This document shows, piece after piece, positions 55,100-64,000 of a DNA stretch of 64,000 nt. The position numbers and the translations under genes were made by a program. Position 1 is the first letter of the stretch, and each line of letters opens with the position of its first letter. Origin of the DNA: Vreelandella subterranea. Its GTDB lineage: Bacteria; Pseudomonadota; Gammaproteobacteria; Pseudomonadales; Halomonadaceae. The stretch covers positions 186,001 to 250,000 of the forward strand of contig NZ_FOGS01000004.1 in assembly GCF_900111305.1 (NCBI RefSeq), in the 5' to 3' direction. Under the pieces are notes generated by a model. That model saw only the letters and a program-made list of their open reading frames with translations. It had not been told where the DNA came from and ran no database searches.

Positions 55100-55822
55100 T
55101 CAAAAACGCTGGGCAAGTGACGGCACGTTGGGGCAGTTGATCACCTGGGAGGTTGCGACCCATTCCTGGTCAGGGTAGTAGGCGAACACATAGTGGTCGC
55201 CCTTTAAGCTATCAATCAAGGGATAGGTGATTTCTTCGCGAACCGCCGGGCAGCCGTGGCTGCGCCCCAGCCGTCCCGTCTGATCAATAAAGGCTTCGCT
55301 GACGTAGTCGGCACCGTGGATCACGATGGCGCGCTCAAAGGCGTTGTCATTAACGTTCGCCTCCAGGCCCTCCAGACGCAGTGAATAGCCATTGCGGCCG
55401 TAGTAACTGTTCATCGTCTTAAACAGCCCGATGCTGGATTGATGGCTGTCCGGGATGTTGGAAAATGTCTCTGCCATGGCATCCCCTGAGCCTTGACCGT
55501 GGGAGACCAGCTCTTGGAACATCAGTTCATGCCGGGCCAGATCGAACACCCAGAGCCGTGGCTCAGTTGACGGCAGCGAGTAATCAATCACCGCCAAGCG
55601 CTCGGCGTGAGGGTCGCGGCAACTGAGCGCCTGCGCGGCGAGGCGAAGCGCATCCGGGCTGGCGCCTGGTGCGAGCTGAAGCAGTTGATGATTTAACGGC
55701 AGAACGCCATTCGGCGGTTCACTATCGAGTTGACTAAAAAAACTGGAAGCATGGACGGGAAGTGACACTAACGTGGCGGGCAGCCAAATAAGCCAGGTAC
55801 GAAGCGAAAAAAATGGCACCAT
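55100..55822 (-). CDS. Exported L,D-transpeptidase family protein (YkuD_2 type)
   Basis: A 240-residue protein with a signal peptide (LIWLPATLVSLPVHASS, cut near residue 26) and a murein L,D-transpeptidase-like catalytic domain. The active Cys lies in GRSHGCPAVREE and a His earlier in VIHGADYVSEAF. Its role would be in the peptidoglycan layer. It diverges from the larger LdtD-type gene at 55949. Confidence 0.88.
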   Translation of the reverse strand: MVPFFSLRTWLIWLPATLVSLPVHASSFFSQLDSEPPNGVLPLNHQLLQLAPGASPDALRLAAQALSCRDPHAERLAVIDYSLPSTEPRLWVFDLARHELMFQELVSHGQGSGDAMAETFSNIPDSHQSSIGLFKTMNSYYGRNGYSLRLEGLEANVNDNAFERAIVIHGADYVSEAFIDQTGRLGRSHGCPAVREEITYPLIDSLKGDHYVFAYYPDQEWVATSQVINCPNVPSLAQRF

Positions 55823-55948
55823 GTAAGTCCATCCTGGAAGTGGAAAGCGATTAGGTAGTCACCAACACGCTATGATGACAACCACGCTATGATAATAGCT
55901 AAGTACGACACACTATTGGGAACGCCATAGTAACGCAAGGAGAGGGCA

Positions 55949-57586
55949 ATGAACGAGCGGCAGCCATTAAGGCGGTGGGTGGTAGGCATGGCGCTTTGCC
56001 TGAGCGTGGGTGTGGCGGGTAGCGCGGCGGGTGCAGACAACGCGACACCAATAAGCGAGGCGCTGGAAGTGCGTTTGGCGGCGAGCGAGCAGCGTTTGCC
56101 TATCGACAGCTTCTATCAATACCGCAATTACCAGCCAGTATGGACGACCGCCGACAGTGTGGCAGCGCTTGTGGCAGGGCTCAATGAGCTTGAGCAGGAC
56201 GGCATCAACCCCGAGAACTATGCAGTAGCATCGCTCATGGCGGCGTTTGAGCGCAGCCAGGCAGGCGGGGAGTCCGCCCAGGTAGCGTTTGAGTTGCAGG
56301 CGAGCCAGGCGCTGTTGCAAGCCCTTGATCATTTGAATCGTGGCCAGGTCAACCCTCGCCAGTTGAGTGCTCAATGGGATGCTGAGCGGCCGTCGCGAGG
56401 CTACTCGATGAGGGCAGTGGCCGAGGCCGTTGATCGATTGGATATTGTGGCGGCGCTTGACCAGGCACGCCCGGACTCCTCGGCGTACCGTCGATTAAGG
56501 GCGGCGTTTATTGATTTCCAAACGCGGTCATTGCAGGCGAATGCGCCTTACCTCGACCGTCGTGAAGAATCGTTGCGACCTGGCGACCAACATGATGATG
56601 TGCTGACTCTGCGGCATCGATTGACCCGCTGGGGGGAGCCGCACCTGCTGGCGGCTAACCCGCAGGCTTATCCGCAGGTAGACGCCGATGCCCCTGATCA
56701 AAGACAGTTCGACGCTCAGCTTGCGGCGGCCGTCAAACGCTTCCAACGGCGCCACCTGCTTCAGGAAGATGGCGTGGTGGGCGAGCAAACCCGCCGAGCG
56801 CTTAATGTTCCCCTGTCCTCGCGGGTCGAACAGCTCAGGGTGAATCTTGAGCGTGCGCGGTGGATGGGATCTCAGCCGGATGATGGGCCGAGTGTATGGG
56901 TTGACCTGGCCGGCTATCGGTTGCATTACACGCGGCCAGGCGGTGCGCATTGGCAGACCCGTATTGTCGTGGGCTCGCCCCAACGTGCAACGCCGGTGAT
57001 TCAATCGGCGATTACCCATCTAACGTTGAATCCAAGCTGGACCATCCCGCCGACTATCATGCGTGAGGATGTACTGCCGCGTGTTCGTGAGGATGTGGGC
57101 TATCTAGCCGAGGAGAATATTCAGGTGGTTGATTTTGACGGTAACCCGGTAAATGCCGAGGAGGTTGACTGGCAACGACCCGGCAGTGTCATGTTGCGCC
57201 AGGTGGCAGGTAGCGCGAATCCACTGGGCAGTATCGTCGTGCGCTTTCCCAATGACCATATGATCTATCTGCACGACACGCCGGCTCAGGGACTGTTTCA
57301 GCGGCACCAGCGCGCACTGAGCTCAGGCTGCGTAAGAGTGGAAGGTGTCACCCAGTTTGCCCAGTTGCTGTTAGAGGATACCGGCAGTACGGCACAGGTG
57401 GCGAGCTTGGTGGCCAGTAGTCAAAGTGATCGGCAGCTCAGCTTGCCGCGTCGCGTGCCCATTGCGCTGCATTATTTGACGGCCTGGCCGAATGCTGAGG
57501 GTGAGGTCGAGTTTCGGCCGGACATATACGGTCACGACGCAGCCGTGGAGTCGGCTCTCAGTCAAGCCGCGCGACTCTCTGGGTAA
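55949..57586 (+). CDS. ldtD: L,D-transpeptidase LdtD/YcbB type
   Basis: A 545-residue periplasmic L,D-transpeptidase making 3-3 peptidoglycan cross-links. After the signal peptide (residues 1-31) come a SGNH-less scaffold domain, a peptidoglycan-binding segment (KRFQRRHLLQEDGVVGEQT) and the YkuD catalytic domain with active Cys461 in LSSGCVRVEG. Full length for the family. AGGAGAGG precedes the start. Confidence 0.93.
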   Translation: MNERQPLRRWVVGMALCLSVGVAGSAAGADNATPISEALEVRLAASEQRLPIDSFYQYRNYQPVWTTADSVAALVAGLNELEQDGINPENYAVASLMAAFERSQAGGESAQVAFELQASQALLQALDHLNRGQVNPRQLSAQWDAERPSRGYSMRAVAEAVDRLDIVAALDQARPDSSAYRRLRAAFIDFQTRSLQANAPYLDRREESLRPGDQHDDVLTLRHRLTRWGEPHLLAANPQAYPQVDADAPDQRQFDAQLAAAVKRFQRRHLLQEDGVVGEQTRRALNVPLSSRVEQLRVNLERARWMGSQPDDGPSVWVDLAGYRLHYTRPGGAHWQTRIVVGSPQRATPVIQSAITHLTLNPSWTIPPTIMREDVLPRVREDVGYLAEENIQVVDFDGNPVNAEEVDWQRPGSVMLRQVAGSANPLGSIVVRFPNDHMIYLHDTPAQGLFQRHQRALSSGCVRVEGVTQFAQLLLEDTGSTAQVASLVASSQSDRQLSLPRRVPIALHYLTAWPNAEGEVEFRPDIYGHDAAVESALSQAARLSG

Positions 57587-57624
57587 TCGACATAGGCCTT
57601 CAGTTTTTCAATTGCTTGGGCAGC

Positions 57625-57659
57625 AAAAAAAAAGCGCCACGGGTGTGGCGCTTTTTTTT
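57625..57659. terminator. Bidirectional intrinsic terminator
   Basis: GCGCCAC and GTGGCGC pair around a four-base loop, with nine A before and eight T after. It can end both the LdtD gene (plus) and the M23 peptidase gene (minus), which converge here. Confidence 0.93.
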
Positions 57660-57673
57660 GCTGAAGCCGTGGA

Positions 57674-59395
57674 TTATTCGTCATCTTCCGATGTGTTGCC
57701 GACCAAGCTGATTGTGCCGGTCTCACCGCTATCAAGCGCCGCCAGCATGGGTTCGGCCTGGCGCTGAAACGCGATGAGGGTATCGCCATCCAGGCTGGTG
57801 TTTTCGGGCAGATCAACGGTCATCGCGTTGACCGGTGAATTGTTGACGATGACTTCATAATGCAGATGCGGGCCAGTGCTGCGGCCAGTGTTGCCCGATA
57901 GCGCAATGCGCTCGCCCATTTCAATCCGCTCACCCTGGCTGACCAGCGGTTTTGATAAATGCAAATAACGGGTGCGGTAGCCGTTGTCGTGACGAACGAC
58001 GATATAGCGTCCGGCGGCGTAATGGTTGGCAACCTTCTCGACGCGCCCATCGGCGGGTGCCGTGATGGGTGTACCAATCGGCATGGCAAAATCGGTACCG
58101 TTATGCGGACTGATGCGCCCGGTGACGGGGTGCTTGCGCTGCGGGTTGAAGCCTGAACTCAGGCGGTAGTTGCCTTCAAAGGGACGGCGTGCAAAGGCAG
58201 GATCCAGGCTCGCACCTTCCGGCGTATAAAATTTATCGTCGGTCGCATTGCGCACGACGGTCAAGTTCATGCGTTCGCCCTGGTATTTAACCGCCAGCAC
58301 GCGCGAGTCGAGCGTTTCGCCCTCAATCATGTCGGATTCGACGAGCACCTGAAAACGATCGCCACGACGGCTGTCGCGGCGGAAGTCGAGTTTTTTCTGA
58401 AGCAATTGGGTCAATTCGGTGACGTCGCCACTATTAAGGCCTGTCGACTGGGCCGAGCGGGCAAAGCTACCGCTGACGGTACCGGCATAAAGGCGCTGAA
58501 CCGGCTCACCTTTGCGCTCAATGCCGGTGATGGCGTACTGATCTTCCTGGCGCTCGACCAGAACCCCTTCACGGGTATTTTTCATCATGCGCAGCGACAG
58601 CAGGCGACCCTCTTCATCTAGCTGATAGTCGAAACTGTGGCCTGCACGCCAGTGGGTCAGCATTTTGGGGTCGGGTACATCGTCGAGTAGCGTGAGAACT
58701 TCGCTGTATCCCAGCCCCAACTGGTTTTGGGCCAGAACGGCAAAGGTTTCACCCGGTTCAACGATATGAGTTTCCCACTGGGGTACAAACGACTCTTCTG
58801 CAGCAAGCTCCAGATCAAGGAAAGACACATCTCCGAACAACTCGGCGCCGTAGTCTTCATAAGAGGTGGCATCGTCCTCGTAGGAGGTGGCGTCGGCAAT
58901 CTGGGTGGATGACATGTCATCAACATCCAGCATGCCGCTGGTCAATGTGCCGACCACAATGGCCATGTGCAATGCGCCATCGTTTAGGGTGGATGCATTT
59001 GCCGGGCTCATGTCACTGAGCACGGTGGATGTAGGCGTTAGTTCACTTGCCGTTTGAAGGTCGATATTGGCTTCCGCGTCTTCAATAACGCCCAGGTCGA
59101 CAATTTCGGTTGCTTTCAGGTCGCTCAGCGGAATGTTCTCGCGAGTCGCATCAAGCGCACGGGAGGCGCGGTCAATGGCATCGGCCACAGGGGTGCGTTC
59201 GTTATGCAGAGTGGGAACACCCGGGGTGGAATCGCTTGGAAGAGGGACCAGGACGCTCTCCATTGGAGCGTCGGGTTGATTCAGTTCGTTGTAGGTCGTT
59301 AACAATTTTTGTGTGCCCAGCACCGTAACCATGGTGGCTACCGGTAACAATAACAATTTATGCGTGCGGGGCAGCGAATGAAGGATTCGCAACAT
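57674..59395 (-). CDS. mepM: M23 peptidoglycan endopeptidase (MepM/YebA type)
   Basis: A ~573-residue zinc endopeptidase that cuts peptidoglycan cross-links for wall growth. An N-terminal membrane anchor (LLLLPVATMVTVLG) precedes a low-complexity acidic region, a LysM-like/OapA domain (VEPGETFAVLAQNQLGLG) and the M23 domain with Zn ligands in SPHNGTDFAMP and GPHLHYEVIV. A short duplicated segment (ATSYEDDATSYED) lies in the acidic region. I chose the Met at 59395 (MLRILHSLPRTHKL); 59473 would add 26 residues. Confidence 0.92.
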   Translation of the reverse strand: MLRILHSLPRTHKLLLLPVATMVTVLGTQKLLTTYNELNQPDAPMESVLVPLPSDSTPGVPTLHNERTPVADAIDRASRALDATRENIPLSDLKATEIVDLGVIEDAEANIDLQTASELTPTSTVLSDMSPANASTLNDGALHMAIVVGTLTSGMLDVDDMSSTQIADATSYEDDATSYEDYGAELFGDVSFLDLELAAEESFVPQWETHIVEPGETFAVLAQNQLGLGYSEVLTLLDDVPDPKMLTHWRAGHSFDYQLDEEGRLLSLRMMKNTREGVLVERQEDQYAITGIERKGEPVQRLYAGTVSGSFARSAQSTGLNSGDVTELTQLLQKKLDFRRDSRRGDRFQVLVESDMIEGETLDSRVLAVKYQGERMNLTVVRNATDDKFYTPEGASLDPAFARRPFEGNYRLSSGFNPQRKHPVTGRISPHNGTDFAMPIGTPITAPADGRVEKVANHYAAGRYIVVRHDNGYRTRYLHLSKPLVSQGERIEMGERIALSGNTGRSTGPHLHYEVIVNNSPVNAMTVDLPENTSLDGDTLIAFQRQAEPMLAALDSGETGTISLVGNTSEDDE

Positions 59396-59473
59396 GGGTA
59401 AATGGACCGCCGAGTTCGTGATTTTAAAGTAACAAAAGTGAATAAACCCACGAACCTTAACCCATGATAGCAA

Positions 59474-59895
59474 GGGTTCCTAGACTGTATATGCATACAT
59501 AAAATGGACTTACGCTCAAATGCGCAAGAATATCGCATAACCAGCTATTTTCGAACGCCGTTTGCTAAAAAATGTAATGGTTGGCACCAAACATCCTTGT
59601 CATAGGCTGTACAGGTTGAAAAAGTTTCGAACTTCCATGCGCTTAGCTAAAGAAGCATAGGCCTATTTCTGTTCATGGAAAACATCAATGTAAGTAGTGT
59701 CTAATAAATTAGTACGAAAACGCTTCTCATAAGTGGCCCTGATAACGACTCGAGGTCGCCGTCAGGGCACGTCCTTCAGATAAACGTCTTGCAGAATAGT
59801 TAGTTCAGGTTACGGTAATCCGGGCCATAAGCTGGCACTATGGTTTTATCGAAAGCTTGGCGATTGTTTCGCTGTTTTGCGTCGGGGAAATCGAA
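59474..59895. other. Gene-free gap with one hairpin
   Basis: This 420-base, AT-rich gap separates divergent M23 and LysR genes and should contain both promoters. It holds an extended hairpin at 59736-59768 (GCCCTGA/TCAGGGC enclosing CGAC/GTCG). I see no tRNA, coding sequence or repeat otherwise. Confidence 0.5.
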
Positions 59896-60810
59896 ATGTC
59901 TCGGGTAACACTTGCACAGTGGCAGATGTTAGCCGCCGTGGTTGACCATGGGGGGTTTGCTCGGGCCGCCGAGGCCGTGCATAAAAGTCCCTCAACGCTA
60001 AACCACGCGGTACACAAACTGGAAGAACAGCTAGGGGTTCAGGTGCTTGAGCCGATAGGGCGCCAGGTTCGCCTGACAGAGGCTGGCGAGTTACTTCTGA
60101 GGCGGGCGCGTCAGCTGATTGAAAGCTCCGAGTCGCTGGAAGACGTAGCCTCCCGGTTGGCCGCCGGACTGGAGGCAGAGGTCGTGCTCGCCATCGATCA
60201 GGTGTTTCCCGCGGCAGCCCAGGCGAAAGCGCTGGAGCGTTTTTCTGAAGCCTATCCCCAGGTGCGGGTACAGCTGTTTGAAAGCGTCTTAAATGGCGGC
60301 ATTGAAATGCTATACGATGGCCGCGCGGACCTGGTGATATCGGGTATCGAGGCGCAAGGGTTTCTAGGGGAGCCGCTGGTCATGGTGAAGTTTGTCGCCG
60401 TTGCCCACCCCACCCATGCGCTGCATCGGTTGGGGAGGTCGCTGGATCTGCGCGACCTTGCCCAGCACCGTCAGCTGGTAGTGCGGGATTCCGCACTTCG
60501 CCAATCGACTAACGCGGGCTGGTTGAAAGCCGAGCAGCGCTGGACGGTGAGCCATCTGAACACCTCGCTGGATATGCTCAAGCGTGGTCTCGGCTTTGCC
60601 TGGATGCCGGAAACGCGCATTGAACAAGAGCTCCGTGATGGACAGCTCAAACCATTGCCACTGGCAGCGGGCAGTATTAGAGAAGTTCCTATCCAATTGA
60701 TTTTTCGCGATCAGGACAGGGCAGGGCCGGCGGCTCATGCGATGGCTGCAGCGCTGCGTCAGGCGGTGAGTGAGTGTGCTCCCGAGGATTCGATTGCATC
60801 GAATGAATAG
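59896..60810 (+). CDS. LysR-family transcription regulator
   Basis: A 304-residue regulator starting at an ATG with GGGGAA upstream. The N-terminal helix-turn-helix is in LAAVVDHGGFARAAEAVHKSPSTLNHAVHKLEEQLG; the remainder is a substrate-binding-like domain. A TTG at 59857 would give a longer start without support. It precedes the glutathione transferase gene by 76 bases and may regulate it. Confidence 0.92.
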   Translation: MSRVTLAQWQMLAAVVDHGGFARAAEAVHKSPSTLNHAVHKLEEQLGVQVLEPIGRQVRLTEAGELLLRRARQLIESSESLEDVASRLAAGLEAEVVLAIDQVFPAAAQAKALERFSEAYPQVRVQLFESVLNGGIEMLYDGRADLVISGIEAQGFLGEPLVMVKFVAVAHPTHALHRLGRSLDLRDLAQHRQLVVRDSALRQSTNAGWLKAEQRWTVSHLNTSLDMLKRGLGFAWMPETRIEQELRDGQLKPLPLAAGSIREVPIQLIFRDQDRAGPAAHAMAAALRQAVSECAPEDSIASNE

Positions 60811-60886
60811 CGCTAAAACATCCGCTTGAGTCGAGTGTTCCCAGGCGTATGCTGAATCAACGCTAATCGCTTTGAGGAGATACACC

Positions 60887-61882
60887 ATGGGGCTGCTGAT
60901 TGACGGCAAATGGCACGACCAGTGGTACGACACCAAGAAACACGGGGGCGAGTTCGTCCGAGAATCGGCCCAGCTACGCGACTGGGTAGGGGATCATCCT
61001 GGAGTCGAGGGTAGCAGCTACCCGGCTGAAACGAACCGTTACCATCTATATGTATCGCTGGCCTGCCCCTGGGCGCACCGCACGCTGATCATGCGAGCCC
61101 TCAAGGGGCTCGAGTCGGTTATCGGGACGTCCCACGTCAGCCCGTTAATGCTTGACCAGGGATGGACGTACCATCAAGACGAAGGTGCCAGCGGCGATCC
61201 TGTCAATGGGGTCGAGTTTCATCGCCAGCTTTATACAATGACTGATCCCCACTATACAGGGCGTGTCACCGTTCCCGTGCTGTGGGACAAGCAGCGTAAC
61301 GCGATCGTCAATAATGAATCGGCTGATCTGGTGCGTATACTCAATGACGCCTTTGATGAGCTGACCGGCAACGATCTGGATTTCTACCCCGATGACTTGC
61401 GCGACGTGATTGACGAGGTCAATGCCGACGTTTATGACCACATCAATAATGGCGTTTACAAGTCAGGTTTTGCCACCGAGCAGCACGTTTACGAAAAACA
61501 CGTCAAGGCACTGTTCGATGCCCTGGAACGTATGGAAAAGCGCTTGGGGCAACATCGTTACCTGGCAGGTGAGTGGTTGACCGAGGCGGATATTCGCCTG
61601 TTTACCACCTTGATTCGCTTCGATGCGGTGTATTATGGCCATTTCAAGTGCAACGTGAAGCGTATTGAGGACTTCCCCAATCTCTCCAACTACGTGCGCG
61701 AGATTTATCAGTGGCCGGGAGTGGCGGAGACGGTCAACATGGACCACATCAAACGCCACTATTATTACAGTCACGACACCATCAATCCCACGCGCATCGT
61801 TCCGGTGGGGCCGGCGCTGGACTTTGATCGTCCGCATGATCGCGAACGCTTGTCCGGGAAGGGAATACGCCGCAAGGCCTGA
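60887..61882 (+). CDS. Glutathionyl-hydroquinone reductase-like glutathione transferase (YqjG type)
   Basis: A 331-residue Xi-class glutathione transferase that reduces glutathionyl-hydroquinones. The catalytic Cys is in SLACPWAHRTLIM, and the C-terminal half holds FVALYWLxA-like YLAGEWLTEADIRLFTTLIRFDAVYYGHFKCN. GAGGAG lies six bases before the ATG at 60887. Confidence 0.93.
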   Translation: MGLLIDGKWHDQWYDTKKHGGEFVRESAQLRDWVGDHPGVEGSSYPAETNRYHLYVSLACPWAHRTLIMRALKGLESVIGTSHVSPLMLDQGWTYHQDEGASGDPVNGVEFHRQLYTMTDPHYTGRVTVPVLWDKQRNAIVNNESADLVRILNDAFDELTGNDLDFYPDDLRDVIDEVNADVYDHINNGVYKSGFATEQHVYEKHVKALFDALERMEKRLGQHRYLAGEWLTEADIRLFTTLIRFDAVYYGHFKCNVKRIEDFPNLSNYVREIYQWPGVAETVNMDHIKRHYYYSHDTINPTRIVPVGPALDFDRPHDRERLSGKGIRRKA

Positions 61883-61897
61883 TCAGGCGCCCGGAAA

Positions 61898-61927
61898 CCA
61901 GAAAGCCACCTGGCGGTGGCTTTCTGG
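61898..61927. terminator. 13-bp hairpin between convergent genes
   Basis: CCAGAAAGCCACC and GGTGGCTTTCTGG form a perfect 13-base stem around TGGC, 15 bases after the transferase stop. There is no clear T run on either side, but the placement between convergent genes suggests transcription termination. Confidence 0.65.
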
Positions 61928-61984
61928 ACTGTTTCGCAAAGGGAATTCGCTCCGCGAAAGGAACCTGCGCGATCAGTCTGACAT

Positions 61985-62482
61985 TTATTCTTCGTTGATT
62001 TCTTCGTCAGGATCAATGGCCTCGCGGGTTGTTTGCCAGGCGCTTTGGACACCCTCTTCGGTGCTTTGCCAGGCATCGCGTGCATTTGCCTTGGTCTGCT
62101 CCCACCAGTCGCGGTCATAGGTGGGGAAAGATTTTACTTCCTCTTCCGAGGCGCTGATGAGAACGCGATGCTCAGTATCGTCACCGTCAGTATCGGTTTC
62201 CAGGCTGAAGTAGTCGGTGTCGACGACGATTTCTCGACCGCCCAGACCAAGGACAGAGCCGCTTTCGACGACCAGAGCACTGACCTGCATCTCTTCGTTC
62301 AGCAGAATGTCGTCCACATCGCCGATTTCTTCGTTGATATCGCCCTCGAGATAAACATCGGCCCCCATGATCTCGTCGGCGGAATACATGCCTTGAGGCG
62401 CGTCTGTCGCAGCGTTGGCATTGAAAGCGGCTCCGCTAAGTAGGACTGCACTTACGGCAGTGGTAATCATTGACTTACGCAT
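61985..62482 (-). CDS. Exported PRC-barrel domain protein
   Basis: A 165-residue protein with a signal peptide (MITTAVSAVLLSGAAFNANA). The mature part has a PRC-barrel-like stretch (GMYSADEIMGADVYLEGDIN, IGDVDDILLNEEMQVSALVV) and a C-terminal helix rich in Trp and Gln (WWEQTKANARDAWQSTEEG). Strongly acidic, as is common in halophile exported proteins. AGGGAAAG lies eight bases before the Met at 62482. The role is unknown. Confidence 0.85.
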   Translation of the reverse strand: MRKSMITTAVSAVLLSGAAFNANAATDAPQGMYSADEIMGADVYLEGDINEEIGDVDDILLNEEMQVSALVVESGSVLGLGGREIVVDTDYFSLETDTDGDDTEHRVLISASEEEVKSFPTYDRDWWEQTKANARDAWQSTEEGVQSAWQTTREAIDPDEEINEE

Positions 62483-63010
62483 AGCATCTTTCCCTGTGGC
62501 TAAAATATGGATATCCAATTAATGCACCCATCAGGCTAGACGAAATGTGACATGGTGCAAGGAGGAGGCGAACGAAAAAAACGCTGAAATGGCTGGTCAG
62601 GTACTCGCGGCGGTGTTAGGATGCGCACTCCTCGCATGTGCTGACCCCACCATCAAGACGATAAGCGTTTGCCTGTGTAGCCATGAGCCGTTTTCGATAC
62701 GCTCCCTACAAAGCAACGTTTGCTGGAACATCTCGCTCAGGCCAGATGTTGACTGCTGTGAAGATGGCGCGCCTCCAGTATTTCACCAAACGGGTGAAAT
62801 CGGCGCAACAAGGTCGCCACGGCGGATTGAGCCGCTATCAAGCTGTCAATCCGGATGCTGGGTGCGACCGGCGTCTCCGACTCCACCGATGACGATATCC
62901 GCTATGCGGAGCCATGTTCTTTGATGCTGCCTTGACGTGCGCATCATTAACGAGTCAGAGACGCTTACGATGTTTTTTGCCGGAACAACCGGCCTACCAA
63001 GGTGTGATTA
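62483..63010. other. Gene-free region before deaD, possible long leader or gene remnant
   Basis: No convincing complete gene is visible in these 528 bases. A 34-codon stretch ending near 62936 (AAIKLSIRMLGATGVSDSTD) has protein-like codons but is bounded by stops, suggesting a remnant. Part of it may be a long 5' leader for deaD, since cold-shock helicase genes often have one. Confidence 0.35.
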
Positions 63011-64000
63011 ATGACCTCGACTTCTGTCGCTTCGCCGAGCTTCGGCGATCTTGCTTTATTGCCTGCCGTTCTGACTGCTGTTGAATCTCAGGGCTATGAA
63101 ACCCCCTCTCCCATTCAGGCGCAGACCATCCCTGCGTTGCTCGAAGGCCGGGATATGCTGGGCCAGGCGCAAACCGGTACCGGTAAAACCGCGGCGTTCG
63201 CATTGCCATTGTTATCGCGTCTGGAACTGACGCGTCGTGAGCCTCAGGTGCTGGTCATGGCACCAACTCGCGAGCTTGCTCAGCAGGTGGCGGTCTCGTT
63301 CAGTAAATACGGTCAAAACCTTAAAGGTCTTGAAGTGGCTACCCTGTGTGGTGGTCAAGAGTACCGTGAACAACTCGGCGCGCTGAAGCGCGGCGCCCAG
63401 GTCATTGTCGGCACCCCTGGCCGGATTATCGACCATCTCGACCGCGGCAGTCTGAAACTCGACGGCCTGACTTCGCTCGTGCTGGACGAGGCGGACGAAA
63501 TGCTGCGAATGGGCTTTATCGACGACGTAAAGCGCGTGGTTGCCGATACCCCGAAAGATGCGCAGCGTGTGTTCTTCTCGGCAACACTGCCCACTGAAAT
63601 CGAGCGCATCGTTAACCGTTACCTGGTTAACCCGGTTAAAGTCGCGATCGAGTCGGGCACCACGACCGGCGAAAACATCGAACAGCGCATCGTGCGTGTT
63701 GATGGCGGCGCCAAGCTTGAAGCGCTGTCGCGCATTCTTGAAGTCGAGCCGGTCGATGGCGCCATTGTCTTCGTGCGTACCCGTGCCGCTTGTACCACGC
63801 TGGTTGAGCAGTTGACGGCGCGTGGCGTTAACGCCGCTGGCCTGTCAGGTGACCTAGACCAGAGTCTGCGTGAGCGCACCATCACCCGTTTGAAGCGTGG
63901 CAAGGTCGACGTCCTGATCGCCACCGATGTGGCTGCCCGTGGTCTTGACGTATCGCGGATCACCCACGTCATCAACTACGATCTGCCCCAGGATGCAGAA
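63011..64000 (+). CDS. deaD: DEAD-box ATP-dependent RNA helicase, partial (3' end beyond window)
   Basis: 330 codons of an RNA helicase run to the right edge. Seen are the Q motif (ETPSPIQAQTIPALLEGRD), Walker A AQTGTGKT at residues 53-60, APTRELAQQ, TPGRIID, the DEAD box in VLDEADEM, FFSATLP and motif V-like IATDVAARGLDVSRI. The arrangement fits DeaD/CsdA, which unwinds RNA during ribosome assembly and cold. AAGGTG precedes the ATG. The C-terminal RNA-binding part is not in view. Confidence 0.92.
   Translation, partial: MTSTSVASPSFGDLALLPAVLTAVESQGYETPSPIQAQTIPALLEGRDMLGQAQTGTGKTAAFALPLLSRLELTRREPQVLVMAPTRELAQQVAVSFSKYGQNLKGLEVATLCGGQEYREQLGALKRGAQVIVGTPGRIIDHLDRGSLKLDGLTSLVLDEADEMLRMGFIDDVKRVVADTPKDAQRVFFSATLPTEIERIVNRYLVNPVKVAIESGTTTGENIEQRIVRVDGGAKLEALSRILEVEPVDGAIVFVRTRAACTTLVEQLTARGVNAAGLSGDLDQSLRERTITRLKRGKVDVLIATDVAARGLDVSRITHVINYDLPQDAE

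Noticed and set aside
62581..62924. Lipoprotein-like frame (LLAC near its start) on the plus strand
   Set aside because: The downstream sequence is rich in Cys, Pro and Ser with no domain, codon use is unlike its neighbours and the ribosome site is poor; probably chance.

Overview
This 64 kb window is bacterial chromosome with no rRNA, tRNA, CRISPR array or recognisable insertion sequence. Gene content, protein sequences and mostly GC-rich coding DNA suggest a gammaproteobacterium of the Halomonas type; this is inferred from family resemblance, not from a search. Two genes run off the edges: a siderophore-binding protein at the left and a DEAD-box RNA helicase at the right.

Positions 1-22230 form an iron-siderophore region. 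A minus-strand operon encodes an acetyltransferase, a lysine/ornithine N-monooxygenase, an esterase, a TonB-dependent receptor and a periplasmic binding protein. A PvdE-type exporter diverges from it. Next come a cytochrome b561 and siderophore-interacting reductase pair, a fused FhuB permease, a FhuF-type reductase, a second PvdE-type exporter, and a FecI/FecR/receptor/binding-protein signalling set. That second receptor is broken by a stop codon and a poly-G frameshift. Three toxin-antitoxin modules sit between these genes. No siderophore synthetase or NRPS and no FhuC-type ATPase is present, so those must lie elsewhere. Candidate Fur boxes precede several units. The two receptor-plus-binding-protein pairs look AT-richer than their surroundings.

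Positions 22230-31400 hold housekeeping and transport genes: ArgO-type exporter, threonine aldolase, SpeG-type acetyltransferase, phosphoesterase, Na+/alanine symporter, MocR regulator with a divergent MFS transporter, and a cation efflux protein. Between SpeG and the phosphoesterase are two tiny paralogous genes with their own ribosome sites and terminators that match no family I know.

Positions 31400-41750 are the nitrate assimilation locus: nirD, nirB and a reductase on the minus strand, and nasA, cobA (siroheme) and a PP2C-kinase fusion on the plus strand. Their regulator NasR (NIT-ANTAR) and a nitrate transporter lie at 51046-53728. Both the nir and nas leaders contain an intrinsic terminator about 35 nt before the first gene and an upstream hairpin with an A1/G4 hexaloop. 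This fits NasR-controlled antitermination.

Positions 41750-51000 are mixed: DUF1127 protein, an unusually structured gene-free gap, ABC exporter, paired short chromate transporters, FCD-type GntR regulator, DUF1415 protein, diguanylate cyclase, acetyltransferase, luciferase-like monooxygenase and SDR. Positions 54000-64000 carry a patatin phospholipase, two divergent L,D-transpeptidases, an M23 endopeptidase (cell-wall remodelling), a LysR regulator, a glutathionyl-hydroquinone reductase-like protein, a secreted PRC-barrel protein and the helicase DeaD.
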